Source of the DNA: Coriobacteriaceae bacterium AF45-21
Lineage (GTDB): Bacteria; Actinomycetota; Coriobacteriia; Coriobacteriales; Coriobacteriaceae
Assembly: GCA_027682925.1 (NCBI GenBank)
Contig: JAQCYU010000017.1
Location: forward strand, 1 to 50,996
Length of the DNA stretch: 50,996 nt
Direction: 5' to 3'
The position numbers and the translations under genes were made by a program. The notes below the pieces were generated by a model, which saw nothing but the letters and a program-made list of their open reading frames with translations, was not told the DNA's origin and did not search any database. Positions 28,074 to 37,717 of this stretch are shown here, piece by piece. Every line of letters starts with the position of its first letter. The first letter of the stretch is position 1.

Positions 28074-28104
28074 GGGGCGCTGTCTATGCACAGCGCCCCT
28101 TTTC
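28074..28104 (+). terminator. Riboswitch-controlled terminator
   Basis: GGGGCGCTGT and ACAGCGCCCC (10 bp) around a six-base loop are followed by TTTTC, immediately after the TPP aptamer. This is the attenuator part of the switch. Confidence 0.92.
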
Positions 28105-28125
28105 TATGCCAAGGAGGCATGTGCA

Positions 28126-28964
28126 GTGATCGATTCGGAACAGCTTAAGCAAAACGTGATCAAGGCCGTGGAGGAGATTCACGCCACCAATCCGATGGCG
28201 GGCTCCATCACCAACACGGTGACGATCGACTTTGTCGCCAACGCGCAGCTCGCCGTGGGTGGTTCGGCCGCCATGGTCTACCTGCCGACGAGGGCGAGGC
28301 ACTCGTTGCCGGCGGCGGCGCCATCTATCTGAACATGGGAACGCTCTTCCCCATCTACGAGCAGACGATTCCCCGCGCGGCCAAGGCGGCCCACGACGCC
28401 GGCAAGCCCTGGGTGCTCGATCCGGTGGGCTTGGGCATCGGCAGCCTGCGCACCCAGCTGGTAGGCGAACTCAAGCAGTACAAACCCGCCATCGTGCGCG
28501 GCAACGCCTCCGAGATTATCGCGCTCGCCGGCCTGTGGGGTCTTGAGGGTGAGGCTGCCGATCTGAGCCGCGTGCGCGGCGTCGATACCACCGACACGGT
28601 AGACGCCGCCCGCGATGCCGCCGTGGCGCTCGCCCGCTACACCGGCGGCGCCGTAGTGGTCTCGGGCGAAGTCGACCTGATTACCGACGGCACGACCGTG
28701 GCCAAGTCCCACGGCGGCAGCCCACTCATGTCCAAGATCACCGGCTGCGGCTGCTCGCAGGGCGGCGTGCTGGCCGTGTACGCCTGCGCCACCGACCCGT
28801 TTACGGCGGCCATCTGCGGCACCGCCGTCTACAACGTTGCCGGTACGCGTGCCGCCGCCGTTGCCGATGCCCCGGCAAGCTTTAAGGTCGCCTTTATCGA
28901 CGAGCTCTACCGCGCGACCGCCCAGGATATTGCCGACAACCAACTCGAGCTCGAGGAGGCATAA
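28126..28964 (+). CDS. thiM: Hydroxyethylthiazole kinase ThiM, frame broken once
   Basis: ThiM phosphorylates the thiazole moiety for thiamine salvage. GTG 28126 follows AAGGAGG at eight bases. The N-terminal part NPMAGSITNTVTIDFVANAQLAVGGSAAMV matches the substrate-binding region. One C is missing at 28285-28286; restoring it gives LPDEGEALVAGGGAIYLNMGTL and a 279-aa protein. The C-terminal half has WVLDPVGLG, RGNASEI and ITGCGCSQGG with the catalytic Cys. First gene of a three-gene thiamine operon under the TPP riboswitch. Confidence 0.92.
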
Positions 28965-28967
28965 GCC

Positions 28968-29309
28968 ATGTCCAAGCCCGCAACCAATGCCGGTATGAAC
29001 ACGCTCGTCGCCGTGGCCATCGCCCCGTGCGGCACCGGCGACGAGCTGTCCGCCGAGGTCGCCGAAGTCGTGCGCGTCATTCGCGAGAGCGGCCTCCCCA
29101 ACCGTACCACCTCGATGTTCACCGAAATCGAGGGCGACTGGGACGAGGTCATGAAGGTCGTGCGCGACGCAACCTTTGTGTTGGCGAGTAAGGGCATCCG
29201 TACCGAAGTCGTGCTCAAAGCCGATATTCGACCCGGATTTACCGACACCATGACCGGCAAGCTCGAGCGCATGGAAGCACAGATCAAACAGCAGGAGGAA
29301 GCACGATGA
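28968..29309 (+). CDS. MTH1187-family thiamine-binding protein
   Basis: A 113-aa protein with the family pattern VAVAIAPCGTGDELSAEV and SMFTEIEGDWDEVMKVV. Relatives are small ferredoxin-like-fold proteins, some shown to bind thiamine or hydroxymethylpyrimidine. It begins four bases after thiM and its stop overlaps the thiE start (ATGA), so the three are translationally linked. Its exact role in salvage is unknown. Confidence 0.85.
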   Translation: MSKPATNAGMNTLVAVAIAPCGTGDELSAEVAEVVRVIRESGLPNRTTSMFTEIEGDWDEVMKVVRDATFVLASKGIRTEVVLKADIRPGFTDTMTGKLERMEAQIKQQEEAR

Positions 29310-30000
29310 GCATCCGCGACAACCTTGATATCTCGGCCTATCTGGTACTCGGCCCCGAAAACACGCTGGGACGTCCCGTGGGCGATGTGGTGGCTCAGGC
29401 GCTCGACGCAGGCTTTACCTGCATTCAGGTGCGCTCCAAGGTGGCAAGCGCCCGCGAGATCATCGCACTGACGGGCGATGCCGCGCAGGCCATCGCTCAG
29501 GCCGGCAAAACCGGGCAGGTCGCTTTGCTGATCGACGACCGTCTTGACTGTGTGCTCGCCGCACGCGAGCAGGGTATTGCCGTCGACGGCGTGCACGTGG
29601 GCCAGAGCGACATCCCCGTGGAGGTCTGCCGCAAGCTTCTGGGGCCCGACGCCATCGTGGGTCTTTCGGCCCGCTGCGAGGAGATGCTCGAGTACGTCAA
29701 GACCGCCGACATGAGCCTGGTCGACTACCTGGCATCGGCCCGCTCCACGAGACCGAGACCAAGCGCGACTGCGGACGCGCGGCCGACGGCTCCATCATCA
29801 CCAAGAGCTTTGAGGACCTGGCTGCCCTCCACGCGGCAAGCCCCGTGCCCATCGTGGTGGGCGGAGGCGTCAAGAAAGCCGATCTGCCGCAGCTTAAGAC
29901 CACCGGCGTCGACGGCTTCTTTGTGGTGAGCGCCGTCTGCAGTGCCGACGACCCCCACGCCGCAGCCAAGGAGCTCGTCGACACCTGGCAGCAGGCATAG
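29306..30000 (+). CDS. thiE: Thiamine phosphate synthase ThiE, frame broken once
   Basis: ThiE joins HMP pyrophosphate and thiazole phosphate into thiamine monophosphate. The TIM-barrel signatures are FTCIQVRSK, LLIDDRLDCVLAA, DGVHVGQSDIP and VGLSARCEEM. At 29731-29732 GGG has become GG; repaired, the protein continues as DYLGIGPLHETETKRDCG and ends with VPIVVGGGVKKADL and GFFVVSAVCSADDP, giving 231 aa. IGPLHETETK occupies the place of the usual GPxFxTxTK. ATG overlaps the stop of the thiamine-binding protein. No thiD gene is in the window. Confidence 0.92.
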
Positions 30001-30044
30001 GCATAGGCTGAGCAGCTGCTCCGCAGCCTCATATCTTCAAGAGC

Positions 30045-30214
30045 GGAAAGCGCATCCCAGTTTGGACGTCCATTCTGGGATGCGCTTTCCATATAGAGGG
30101 CCAGCGGAAAACGCATCCCATTCCAAGCGCAAATTTTGGGATGCGGTTTCCGCGACCGCCCCCTCGCGGAAACCGCATCCCAGTCTGAGCGCATATTCCG
30201 GGATGCGCTTTCCG
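30045..30214. repeat. Array of three tandem hairpins with GGAAA-CGCATCCCA arms
   Basis: Three units at 30045-30090, 30105-30152 and 30167-30214 each have a left arm GGAAAxCGCATCCCA and a right arm TGGGATGCGxTTTCC (the third lacks the T) around a variable centre of about 16 bases, at a spacing of about 60 bases. Arms are conserved, centres are not. They fill the gap between thiE and the convergent patatin gene. Confidence 0.88.
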
Positions 30215-30223
30215 TAGCAGCCC

Positions 30224-31093
30224 TTACCCCGCCAGATACGCTTCCAGCGCGGGCAACGTCGCCTCCGCATCGCGACGGCCGATCTGATAGATGCGTTCGA
30301 GTTCCTCGGGCTCGCGGCACAGCGACGGCACCTTCACCGATTCGCTCGGCCGCACCACAAAGATCTCGCCAGCGGCCTCGCGACGCGCCAGGTCGTCGAG
30401 CGTGGCGTTATATACCTCGTGCCGGTGCTCAAGCGCCGCAACAAACTCCGGATAGTGACGATACACGCGACGCAGCATAGGCATCACGCTATTGGGCTGC
30501 TTTACAAAGCCCGCCGGCTGCGTCAGCACCACCACGTTGCGGTCATAGCCCTGCGCAAACAGCCATGCGCTGGGAATGGAATCGGCAACGCCGCCATCCA
30601 GGTACTTGTGCCCCTCAATGGCAACGGGTCGTGTTGCCACGGGAATCGCCGACGACGCCCGGATCCACTCGATATCATGCTCATCACCGTAAGGCAGGTC
30701 ATGGTAGACGGCCTGCCCCGTCTTAAGATCGGTACATACGCACGTAAACCGCATGGGGCAGGCGCGATATGCCTCCAGATCGATGGGATCGCGCTCGATG
30801 GGTACCTCATGATAGGCAAACTCGGCATTGAACATATCGCCGGTTCGCAACCAGCTCGTCACGCTCGCATAGCGCTTGTCGGCGCAATAGGCCTTGTTGT
30901 AGCGAATGGCGCGGCCGATCTGGCGCGATTTAAAGTTGTAGCCAAACGCCGCGCCCGCCGAGACACCCACCATATGGTCGCAGGTTAAGCCGTGCTCCAT
31001 CCATACGTCGAGCACGCCCGCCGTATACATACCGCGGTAGCCGCCTCCCTCGAGCGCAAGCCCCACCGTGGGCGTCGTATCTGGCTGTGCCAT
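30224..31093 (-). CDS. Patatin-like phospholipase
   Basis: A 289-aa cytoplasmic or membrane-associated lipid acyl hydrolase. ATG 31093 (MAQPDTT) is preceded by CGGAG; an in-frame upstream Met at 31129 lacks one. Motifs: GGGYRG oxyanion loop (about residues 16-21), GVSAG with Ser45 nucleophile, and DGG (KYLDGGVADS) with the catalytic Asp. It is of the small RssA/YjjU-like bacterial type. Substrate unknown. Convergent with the thiamine operon across the hairpin array. Confidence 0.9.
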   Translation of the reverse strand: MAQPDTTPTVGLALEGGGYRGMYTAGVLDVWMEHGLTCDHMVGVSAGAAFGYNFKSRQIGRAIRYNKAYCADKRYASVTSWLRTGDMFNAEFAYHEVPIERDPIDLEAYRACPMRFTCVCTDLKTGQAVYHDLPYGDEHDIEWIRASSAIPVATRPVAIEGHKYLDGGVADSIPSAWLFAQGYDRNVVVLTQPAGFVKQPNSVMPMLRRVYRHYPEFVAALEHRHEVYNATLDDLARREAAGEIFVVRPSESVKVPSLCREPEELERIYQIGRRDAEATLPALEAYLAG

Positions 31094-31421
31094 GCGACCA
31101 TCTCCGTTCCTGCGTTTTAAACGAAACAAGTATACCCGTCAACATATATCGCCTCAGTCGCATTTTCATCGAACATCGTCGCGTTACCGTTTGGCGAATA
31201 ATGGCGAATAATGGCCGCCCGCAACATGGGCACCCCTGCATAATTCCATACACTTGTTTATACTACTCAGTAGTTATCAGCAACGAACGTCAGCCGACAA
31301 ATAAACCCAACGACGCAGCAAGGCGGGGGCTTGGAAACACGCGAGGCGTTGAGCAACAACGCGTGTGCACAACGAGCTCGCCCGACGCAATCCGCCCCGA
31401 CCCCAGAAAGCCGCCTACAGC
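31094..31421. other. Gene-free gap between patatin and c-di-GMP genes
   Basis: No convincing gene is seen here. The gap must hold divergent promoters. ACTACTCAGTAGT at 31262-31274 is a perfect 13-bp palindrome and the best operator candidate. The start of the following gene is not well defined and could extend to GTG 31365. Confidence 0.5.
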
Positions 31422-34137
31422 ATGGATACCCCCAGCAATTACACTGAAACGCTCGAAAAGACCGTCCGCGACCTTCTCAAGCGTCAGGAGGATCTGGTCA
31501 GGACCGCCTTTACCGACCAGCTTACCGGGCTTGGCAACCGCGGCGGCTTTGCCCGTTCCCTCGAGGAGCTCTGGGAGCAGGACACCCCCGTTACCATGGC
31601 GTACATCGATATCGACAATCTCAAGCACTGCAACGACGTCTTTGGCCATGACGAGGGCAACCGCTATATTTTGCAGGTAAGCCTCTATCTCAAGCTGTAT
31701 ATGGAGGTGGACGAAGCGGCGTTTCGTCTGGGAGGCGACGAGTTTGCCATCCTGTCTACGATTGCAACCGAGGACGACCTCGCCGAACGTCTGGAACGCT
31801 GCCGAACGGTCCTGCTCAAAAACAACGATGCCGAGATGCCTCACTCGTTTAGCTACGGAGTGGCACACGCCGACCCCGCCCTGGGCGAAGCCCCAATCGC
31901 TTGACGAACGATGCCGACCATCGCATGTACGACTACAAGCTACGTCATGCCGTGCACCTTGATCGACGCAATATCGCACAAGCCCACACCGACGACTTCG
32001 AAATAAGCGATCGAATTTTCGACGCCCTTTCGATGCTCAACGAAGGCCGTTATTTCTTTATCGAGAACTTGGACAAACATCGAACCCTTTGGTCACAAGG
32101 CGCCTTGCGCGATCTTGGTCTTCCTTCGGAGCATATAGACAACTGTCACGATTATTGGAAAACGCGTGTCCATCCCGATGACCTTGAGGCCTATACCAAC
32201 GACATCGACCAAATCTATGACGGCTCCAAACATCGTCACGTCATGCAGTACCGCGTGCGCAATGCCGCCGGCGATTACATCCTCGGCCGTGCTCGCGGGT
32301 TTCGTATCGACGGCGACGGAAATGTCCCCTCGCTCTATGTCGGCGAGCTCGTCAACCACTCGCTTGCCGAGACCGTCGACGCCGCCACGGGCCTCGGAAT
32401 GCAGCGCACGCTGATCAACGCTATCGATGCCTGCCGTCGCGACCATTGCAAGACGGGGCTTATAGCAGTGCGCGTTCGCGGCACGGCAAAGCTCAACGAG
32501 CTCTACGGGGCCGAGGCCGTCGACAACATGCTCGCCGAATACGCAGGCCGCATGCTGTCGATTACTCGCGGCAGGAGTCGCGTCTTCCGCTCACGCAACG
32601 CCCAGTTCGTCGTGCTTAGCAACAATTTGGATCACGAAGCATTCGAGCAACTGATCCAACATCTCAAAGAGGCCGTTTTCGCTCCCGTTCGAATCGCGGA
32701 CGACACCATTACCCCCGTCTGTCTTGTCGTTCCGGCCTTTTACGAGCACCTGACCAATCAAACGGCCGCCGTTTTAGGCGAACTCGACCGTCGCATTCGC
32801 ACGGCCGGCGGGCTTGTTCCCAACGACAGCCTCCCCATACCCGAGGTGGAGCGCAAAAGCGCCATCGCCGAACGCATCGATTCGCTCACGGGTCTCTATC
32901 GACCCAGCGAGTTTATGCGCCGCGCCAACGAATTTCTCGAGACAAGGCGCAACGGCGCCTGGTGTATCGCCACCGTCGATATGGGACACATGCGACTGTT
33001 CAACGAATGGCACGGACAGGCCGAGGGCGACCGCATGCTCGCCGATGTGGGCACGGTCCTCAAGGACATCGAGAATGCCAACATGGGCGTCGCAGGGTAC
33101 TGGGGCCAAGACGACTTTTGCATACTCATCCCCTTTGAACACGACACCGTCCATCAGATCTATAGCCGCGTTCGCCAGGCCGTGGCCAAGTATGATGACG
33201 GCGTGGGATTCTGGCCGTCCATGGGCGTCTACCCCATCGACTCCAACGAGAAAATCACCATCGATGCGCAGGCCAAGGCCATGTTTACCAATCGGCGCGC
33301 AAAAAACGACTTTAAGGAGCGCATTGCCATTTTCCGCCCCGAGGAGTACGAGCGCGAAATCGCGTTCCACCGCACGCTGACCGAATTCCAGTACGCGCTC
33401 TCCAACGGCCGTATTACCTACTACCTGCAGCCCCAGGTCGACATGGAAACCGGCGAGATCATTGGCGCCGAAGCGCTCACGCGCTGGATCGATAAGGATG
33501 GCTCCCTCATTTCGCCCGCCACCTTTATCCCCGCTCTCGAAGAAAGCGGTTTTGTGGTGACGCTCGACAAATACGTTTGGCAGGGCGTTGCCTTGTGGCT
33601 GCGCGAGCGCATCAATCGGGGGCTTCGCGTGGTTCCGATCTCGCTTAATGTGTCGCGCGTGGATATCCTCGCCTGCAACGTTGCCGAGCATATGGGAGCG
33701 CTCGCCGCCCAATACAACCTGCCGCCCGAGCTCATGCGCATCGAGATCACCGAGACAGCTTATACGGGAGAGTCCGAGGCCGTGGATAAACTAACGGCCG
33801 ACCTGCACACCCGCGGCTTCTCGACCTATATGGACGATTTTGGCACCGGCCAGTCCACGCTCGCGATGCTCAAGAACGTCAACGTTGACGTCATCAAGCT
33901 CGATCGCACGTTTGTGCCCGATAACGGCGATGAGGGCCGCAGCGTGCAAATCATCTCATCAATGCTCGAGATGGCGCAGTCACTCCATCTGCCGTTGTGA
34001 TCGAAGGCGTCGAGACGGACAAGCAGGCAAACATGCTGCGCCACATGGGCGCCCGCTACGCTCAGGGATTCCTCTACTACCGCCCCATGCAGGCGGAGGA
34101 TTTTGAGGCATTGCTCGATGGTGGCAACGACAACTAA
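31422..34137 (+). CDS. GGDEF-PAS-GGDEF-GGDEF-EAL c-di-GMP protein, frame broken twice
   Basis: Repaired length about 905 aa; two C deletions (at 31891-31894 and 33992-33993) split it. Order: coiled N-terminus; GGDEF domain with an intact LGGDEF (residues 104-108) and RLGNRGGF-like start, so likely a diguanylate cyclase; a PAS-3-like segment (TRVHPDDLEAYT, HRHVMQYRVRNAAGDY); a degenerate GGDEF domain (VFRSRNAQFVVLS); a third degenerate one (YWGQDDFCILI); and an EAL phosphodiesterase domain with EALTRW, LNVSR, ITETAYTG, DDFGTGQSTL, IKLDRTFV, VIEGVE and QGFLYYRPM, all expected catalytic residues present. It could both make and degrade c-di-GMP, with the PAS as sensor. No membrane helix. The start is uncertain because no clear Shine-Dalgarno is seen. 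Confidence 0.85.
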
Positions 34138-34263
34138 TACGCTCGCACGCAAAACGCCACCGTCGAGGGGAGCGTTTGTTCCCATGAGCTAACTAATACT
34201 CCAATCTAAACCGAATTGGGAGTAAGATACAAACCATTGTTCCATCCAAGGAGGCAATCCATC

Positions 34264-35796
34264 ATGAACGAGTCGTATCGCCTGGGCGAGCAATCAATCA
34301 TCGCTCATCTTCAGCGACTTGCGAACGGGGCCTCAACCACCGAGCTCGATGTTGCCGCGCTGCCCCCGGAGCTGCGTGCCATCGGTGAGCAACTGCAGAA
34401 AACGCTCGCCATCCTGCAACAAGAACGTGAGTTGCTTGAGCACGGCGCCTATATCGACTCGCTCACCAATCTTGGCAACCGTGGCGGACTCGACCGCCAT
34501 GTCGATCAGCTCTGGCGCAAAGGCACCCCCTTCACCTGTGCCTATATTGACATCGATCGCCTCAAGCATTGCAACGATAAGTTTGGCCACGCCGAGGGCA
34601 ATCGCTACATTCTGAGCATCTGCCGCGCACTCACCGAGACAATGGAGCACGATGAGTTGCTGTTCCGTATCGGTGGAGACGAATTTGTACTTATATCCCC
34701 CACGACAAACGAAGCCGAGCTCGAGCAGCGCCTGGAGTGGACGCGTGCCAATCTTATCGAGGCAACATCGGACGGCAAGGCGCCCATGATCGCCAGCTTT
34801 AGCTTTGGCTGCTCGCGCGTCGACCCGCTTGCAGGCGATACGCGTCGCCAGATGACAAAGGACGCCGACCGCAAAATGTATCGCTACAAGCTCATGTACC
34901 GTGTGCAACAACCGGAAGAAGGCGATGCGCTGCAACGCCCGATCACCGAACAACCCCCCCCCTGCAACGACCGAGTGTTTCAAGCGATCTCCATGAGCTC
35001 CGAGACACGCTATCCGTTCATCATTAACCTCGACACCGGCGAATCGCAATGGTCGGTTAATGCCGTGCGCGATTTTGACCTACCCTCCCAGCATCCCTAC
35101 AACTCGCTCGATATATGGCTTGCCCGTGTTCACCCCGAGGACCGCGACAACGTACGTGCCGAGCTCGATATGGTGGTAAACGGCACGTGGCACTTCCACT
35201 GCATGCAGTATCGCGTCATGAATACCGCCGGAAAATACGCGCTTTGCGACTGCACGGGTTACCGCCTGGACGGCACCGATACCGAGCCCAACATGTATGT
35301 GGGCATTGTCACCAACCGAAGCTTGGCAGATACGACCGATTCCGTGACCGGCCTGGGCGATATCCACGCCCTGGTCAACGCCATTGGCGAGATGCGTCGC
35401 GTGGCACGAAACGCGGGCTTGATCGCCATTAAAATCGACGAAATCGCACAGGTCAATGCCCGCTTTGGCTTTGATGCAGGCGACCGCGTTTTGGCAGAAA
35501 GCGCCGCCTGCCTCATGGATTGCTCGCGCGGCAAGGGTCGTCTGTTCCGCTCGACCGGACCGATGTTCGTGGCGCTCTTCGACGACTTTGATCCCGAAGA
35601 GACCGACGCGGTTGCAGACGAAATCGAACGGTTCTTGGGATCGCCCGTGCTCCTTGGCTCATTTGAATATCAGCCGCCCCTTCGCGTGGCGACGCTTCAT
35701 CTGGACGCCGTCGACCGACAGCCCGTTTCCATTTTGAACGAACTTAATGCGCTGATTAAAGAGGCGCCGCAGGTACCGGGCACCAAGCTGGACTAG
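34264..35796 (+). CDS. GGDEF-PAS-degenerate GGDEF protein (diguanylate cyclase)
   Basis: A 510-aa paralogue of the first half of the upstream gene. ATG 34264 follows AAGGAGG. Layout: about 60 residues likely helical; GGDEF domain with SLTNLGNRGGL, AYIDIDRLKHCNDKFGHAEGN and IGGDEF (137-141), an active-type cyclase; PAS-3-like region (ARVHPEDRDN, MQYRVMNTAGKYAL); and a second GGDEF-fold domain whose signature is RSTGPMFVALF, hence inactive. No EAL domain. It lies 126 bp after the EAL-bearing gene and probably arose by duplication. A Met-rich or membrane sensor is absent, so the signal is cytoplasmic. Confidence 0.9.
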   Translation: MNESYRLGEQSIIAHLQRLANGASTTELDVAALPPELRAIGEQLQKTLAILQQERELLEHGAYIDSLTNLGNRGGLDRHVDQLWRKGTPFTCAYIDIDRLKHCNDKFGHAEGNRYILSICRALTETMEHDELLFRIGGDEFVLISPTTNEAELEQRLEWTRANLIEATSDGKAPMIASFSFGCSRVDPLAGDTRRQMTKDADRKMYRYKLMYRVQQPEEGDALQRPITEQPPPCNDRVFQAISMSSETRYPFIINLDTGESQWSVNAVRDFDLPSQHPYNSLDIWLARVHPEDRDNVRAELDMVVNGTWHFHCMQYRVMNTAGKYALCDCTGYRLDGTDTEPNMYVGIVTNRSLADTTDSVTGLGDIHALVNAIGEMRRVARNAGLIAIKIDEIAQVNARFGFDAGDRVLAESAACLMDCSRGKGRLFRSTGPMFVALFDDFDPEETDAVADEIERFLGSPVLLGSFEYQPPLRVATLHLDAVDRQPVSILNELNALIKEAPQVPGTKLD

Positions 35797-36080
35797 CGTT
35801 ATGGGGCGCATGATGGTTAATTTCCGATCTCAACCGAACACATTGGGCAAATAGGTCGTACCCGCAGTTAGCCGAACGTCCCCTCAGTCCCTCCCGGGGC
35901 CCGGGGGCACCGTTTCGATACTCTTGGTTTACTTTGCCTGATGCAAATAAGTGCTCAACAAGATAGAACCTATCCCCCGCCACGGATATGCCCTCGAGTA
36001 AATCTGTTAAGCCAAGCCTATCAAATTCTATTGACAATTGGCTGCATTGGTCCATTTTGTCGTCCAGCCACTTCCGCTGG
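35797..36080. other. Gap without a recognised gene, turning AT-rich
   Basis: No gene is supported here. A GC-rich inverted stretch (CGGGGCCCGGGG core) near 35900 is the only structure; after 35930 base composition drops markedly compared with neighbours. Confidence 0.4.
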
Positions 36081-36401
36081 CTATCGCCTCATAAACACAA
36101 ACCTAACGAGCCGCACGAACGACAAAGAGGCCAAGCTGAACAGAAGTAGAACCAAAACTTCAAAAACGCTGGTATTCCAATCGCGTACCCAGCCCTCTAC
36201 CGCCCACAAGAAAAACAGCTGCCCCATCCATAACGTCACAGAAGAAATCAGCTTTGCGTAAGGGCGTATATCAATCTCGCTCTCCCTTTTTGTGACATCA
36301 TATCCAGCAATTGAGCAGAGCCATCTTCCTCTTCGGTATTGGATTGAAAGGACAATCAAGGCAATCGAAGTCATCAAGCAAACAGCATCCTCTGTTTCCA
36401 T
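36081..36401 (-). CDS. Small membrane protein, DUF3784-like
   Basis: A 106-aa protein from ATG 36401, which has AAAGGAAA upstream. Three hydrophobic segments are visible (residues about 6-22, 52-70 and 77-98). Between the first two, GRWLCSIAGYDVTKRE resembles the GKGxxLIAGYNTMSKEE block of DUF3784 proteins. It lies in an AT-rich stretch unlike the neighbourhood, which suggests acquisition from outside. Function unknown; the family match is by eye. Confidence 0.55.
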   Translation of the reverse strand: METEDAVCLMTSIALIVLSIQYRRGRWLCSIAGYDVTKRESEIDIRPYAKLISSVTLWMGQLFFLWAVEGWVRDWNTSVFEVLVLLLFSLASLSFVRLVRFVFMRR

Positions 36402-36491
36402 AGAGTTTCCTTTGCTTTCCATCCTAGTTACGCATTCACAATCGAATCAAACCAAGTATGAATTACTCGATAGCAACCGCCTTAGTATAAA

Positions 36492-36650
36492 CCATAGCCG
36501 CCGCAGCAGCCCGCCTTCCAAGGCTCAAAGCTCGCCATCGAGGGCGACCCGCCCAGACCCCTTACAATCTGCTCGCACGAGGCCCCGCACTCCAACATCC
36601 TCTGGACCGTATCCCGCTCGTACCTGGTAAGCGTGCCTGCCGTGGGCCCT
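36492..36650 (-). pseudogene. Possible remnant of an IS30-like transposase N-terminus
   Basis: On the minus strand this stretch reads GTLTRYERDTVQRMLECGAS followed by CEQIVRGLGGSPSM. It resembles the N-terminal helix-turn-helix of IS30-type transposases (LTxxERxxIxxMLxxGxSxxxIAxxLGRSxSTI). The expected SREI is MASFE and the frame stops soon after, with no DDE domain following. It is in the 333-bp gap before the FMN reductase gene. Short, so only tentative. Confidence 0.35.
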
Positions 36651-36734
36651 CGGGGCCGGCATCGTGCCCCACGCCATCTGCCCGCTCGTGCGATAATCCT
36701 CTGCAGAAGTCACCGACAGCAGAGGGAGTTTGTG

Positions 36735-37358
36735 ATGAAGGTTCTTTTGGTCAATGGCAGCCCCAAGGCAAACGGCAACACGGCCCGCGCACTCGCCGAG
36801 GTCGCCGAGCAGCTTAACGCCGAAGGCATCGAGGCCGAGATGTTTCAGCTGGGCGCCAAGCCCATTCGCGATTGCATTGGTTGCGGCCAGTGCGGCAAGC
36901 TCGATTGCCGTTGCACCTTTGACGACGATGTGGTCAACGAGCTGATTGCCGCTGCCGAGCAGGCAGACGGCTTTGTCTTTGGCTCGCCCGTCTACTACGC
37001 ACATCCCAGCGGACGCATCCTCTCGGCACTCGACCGCGCATTCTATGCAGGCAGCAAGGCCTTTACGCACAAGCCGGGCGCCGCTGTCGCCGTTGCCCGT
37101 CGCGGCGGCACGTCGACCACCTTCGACGTGCTCAACAAGTACTTCACCATCAACCAGATGCCCGTGGCAGCATCCACCTACTGGAACAACGTCTTCGGTG
37201 CCATGCCGGGCGAGGCCGCCCAGGACGCCGAGGGCCTTGCCACCATGCGAAACATCGGTAAAAACATGGCCTGGCTGCTGCGTTGCATCGAGGCGGGAAA
37301 GGCCGCCGGCATCGAAGCCCCCGAGGCCGATCGCGAGCGAACCAACTTTATTCGGTAG
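36735..37358 (+). CDS. NADPH-dependent FMN reductase / flavodoxin-fold protein
   Basis: A 207-aa protein from ATG 36735 (MKVLLVNGSPKANGNT), after AGAGGGAG. The SPKANGNT loop binds FMN phosphate. CIGCGQCGKLDCRC near residue 50 is the cysteine-rich segment of iron-sulphur flavoprotein-like members, and FGSPVYYAHPSG is the second flavin loop. Such enzymes reduce quinones, azo or nitro compounds. It is 17 bp upstream of the ArsC-like gene and likely co-transcribed. Confidence 0.88.
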   Translation: MKVLLVNGSPKANGNTARALAEVAEQLNAEGIEAEMFQLGAKPIRDCIGCGQCGKLDCRCTFDDDVVNELIAAAEQADGFVFGSPVYYAHPSGRILSALDRAFYAGSKAFTHKPGAAVAVARRGGTSTTFDVLNKYFTINQMPVAASTYWNNVFGAMPGEAAQDAEGLATMRNIGKNMAWLLRCIEAGKAAGIEAPEADRERTNFIR

Positions 37359-37375
37359 AACGGCGGAACATAAAT

Positions 37376-37717
37376 ATGAACGTGCAAATCTTCGGCACCA
37401 AAAAGTCCTTCGATACCAAGAAGGCCCGGCGCTATTTTAAGGAGCGCCGCATTAAGGTGCAGTTTATCGACCTTAAGGAAAAGGAGATGAGCAAGGGCGA
37501 GCTCACGAGCGTGATGCAGGCGGTCGGCGGCATCGACAAGCTGCTCAACCCCAAAGCCAAGGACGAGGAGACGCTCGCGCTCATCCAGCACCTCACTCCC
37601 AGCCAGCGCTTCGACAAGCTGCTCGAGAACCAGCAGGTTCTGGCCGAGCCCATTGTGCGCAACGGCAAAAAGGCCACCGTCGGCTATTGCCCCGACGTAT
37701 GGGGAGCCTGGGAGTAG
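37376..37717 (+). CDS. ArsC/Spx-family protein lacking the active-site cysteine
   Basis: A 113-aa thioredoxin-fold protein of the arsenate-reductase/YffB type. ATG 37376 is chosen because the family start MNVQIFGTKKSFDTKKARRY lies there. Where relatives have a catalytic Cys (GxKxCxTxKKA), this one has Ser-Phe-Asp; the only Cys is in the late YCPD. The remainder (EPIVRNGKKATVGY) is typical. It is therefore unlikely to be an arsenate reductase and may be a binding or Spx-like regulatory protein. Confidence 0.8.
   Translation: MNVQIFGTKKSFDTKKARRYFKERRIKVQFIDLKEKEMSKGELTSVMQAVGGIDKLLNPKAKDEETLALIQHLTPSQRFDKLLENQQVLAEPIVRNGKKATVGYCPDVWGAWE

Noticed and set aside
30045..30214. CRISPR array (repeats with variable middles)
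   Set aside because: The repeated parts are inverted arms of hairpins, only three units exist, and no cas gene is nearby.
35756..36055. Minus-strand frame of 99 codons after the GGDEF gene
   Set aside because: No ribosome site, no family resemblance, and it overlaps the end of the GGDEF gene.
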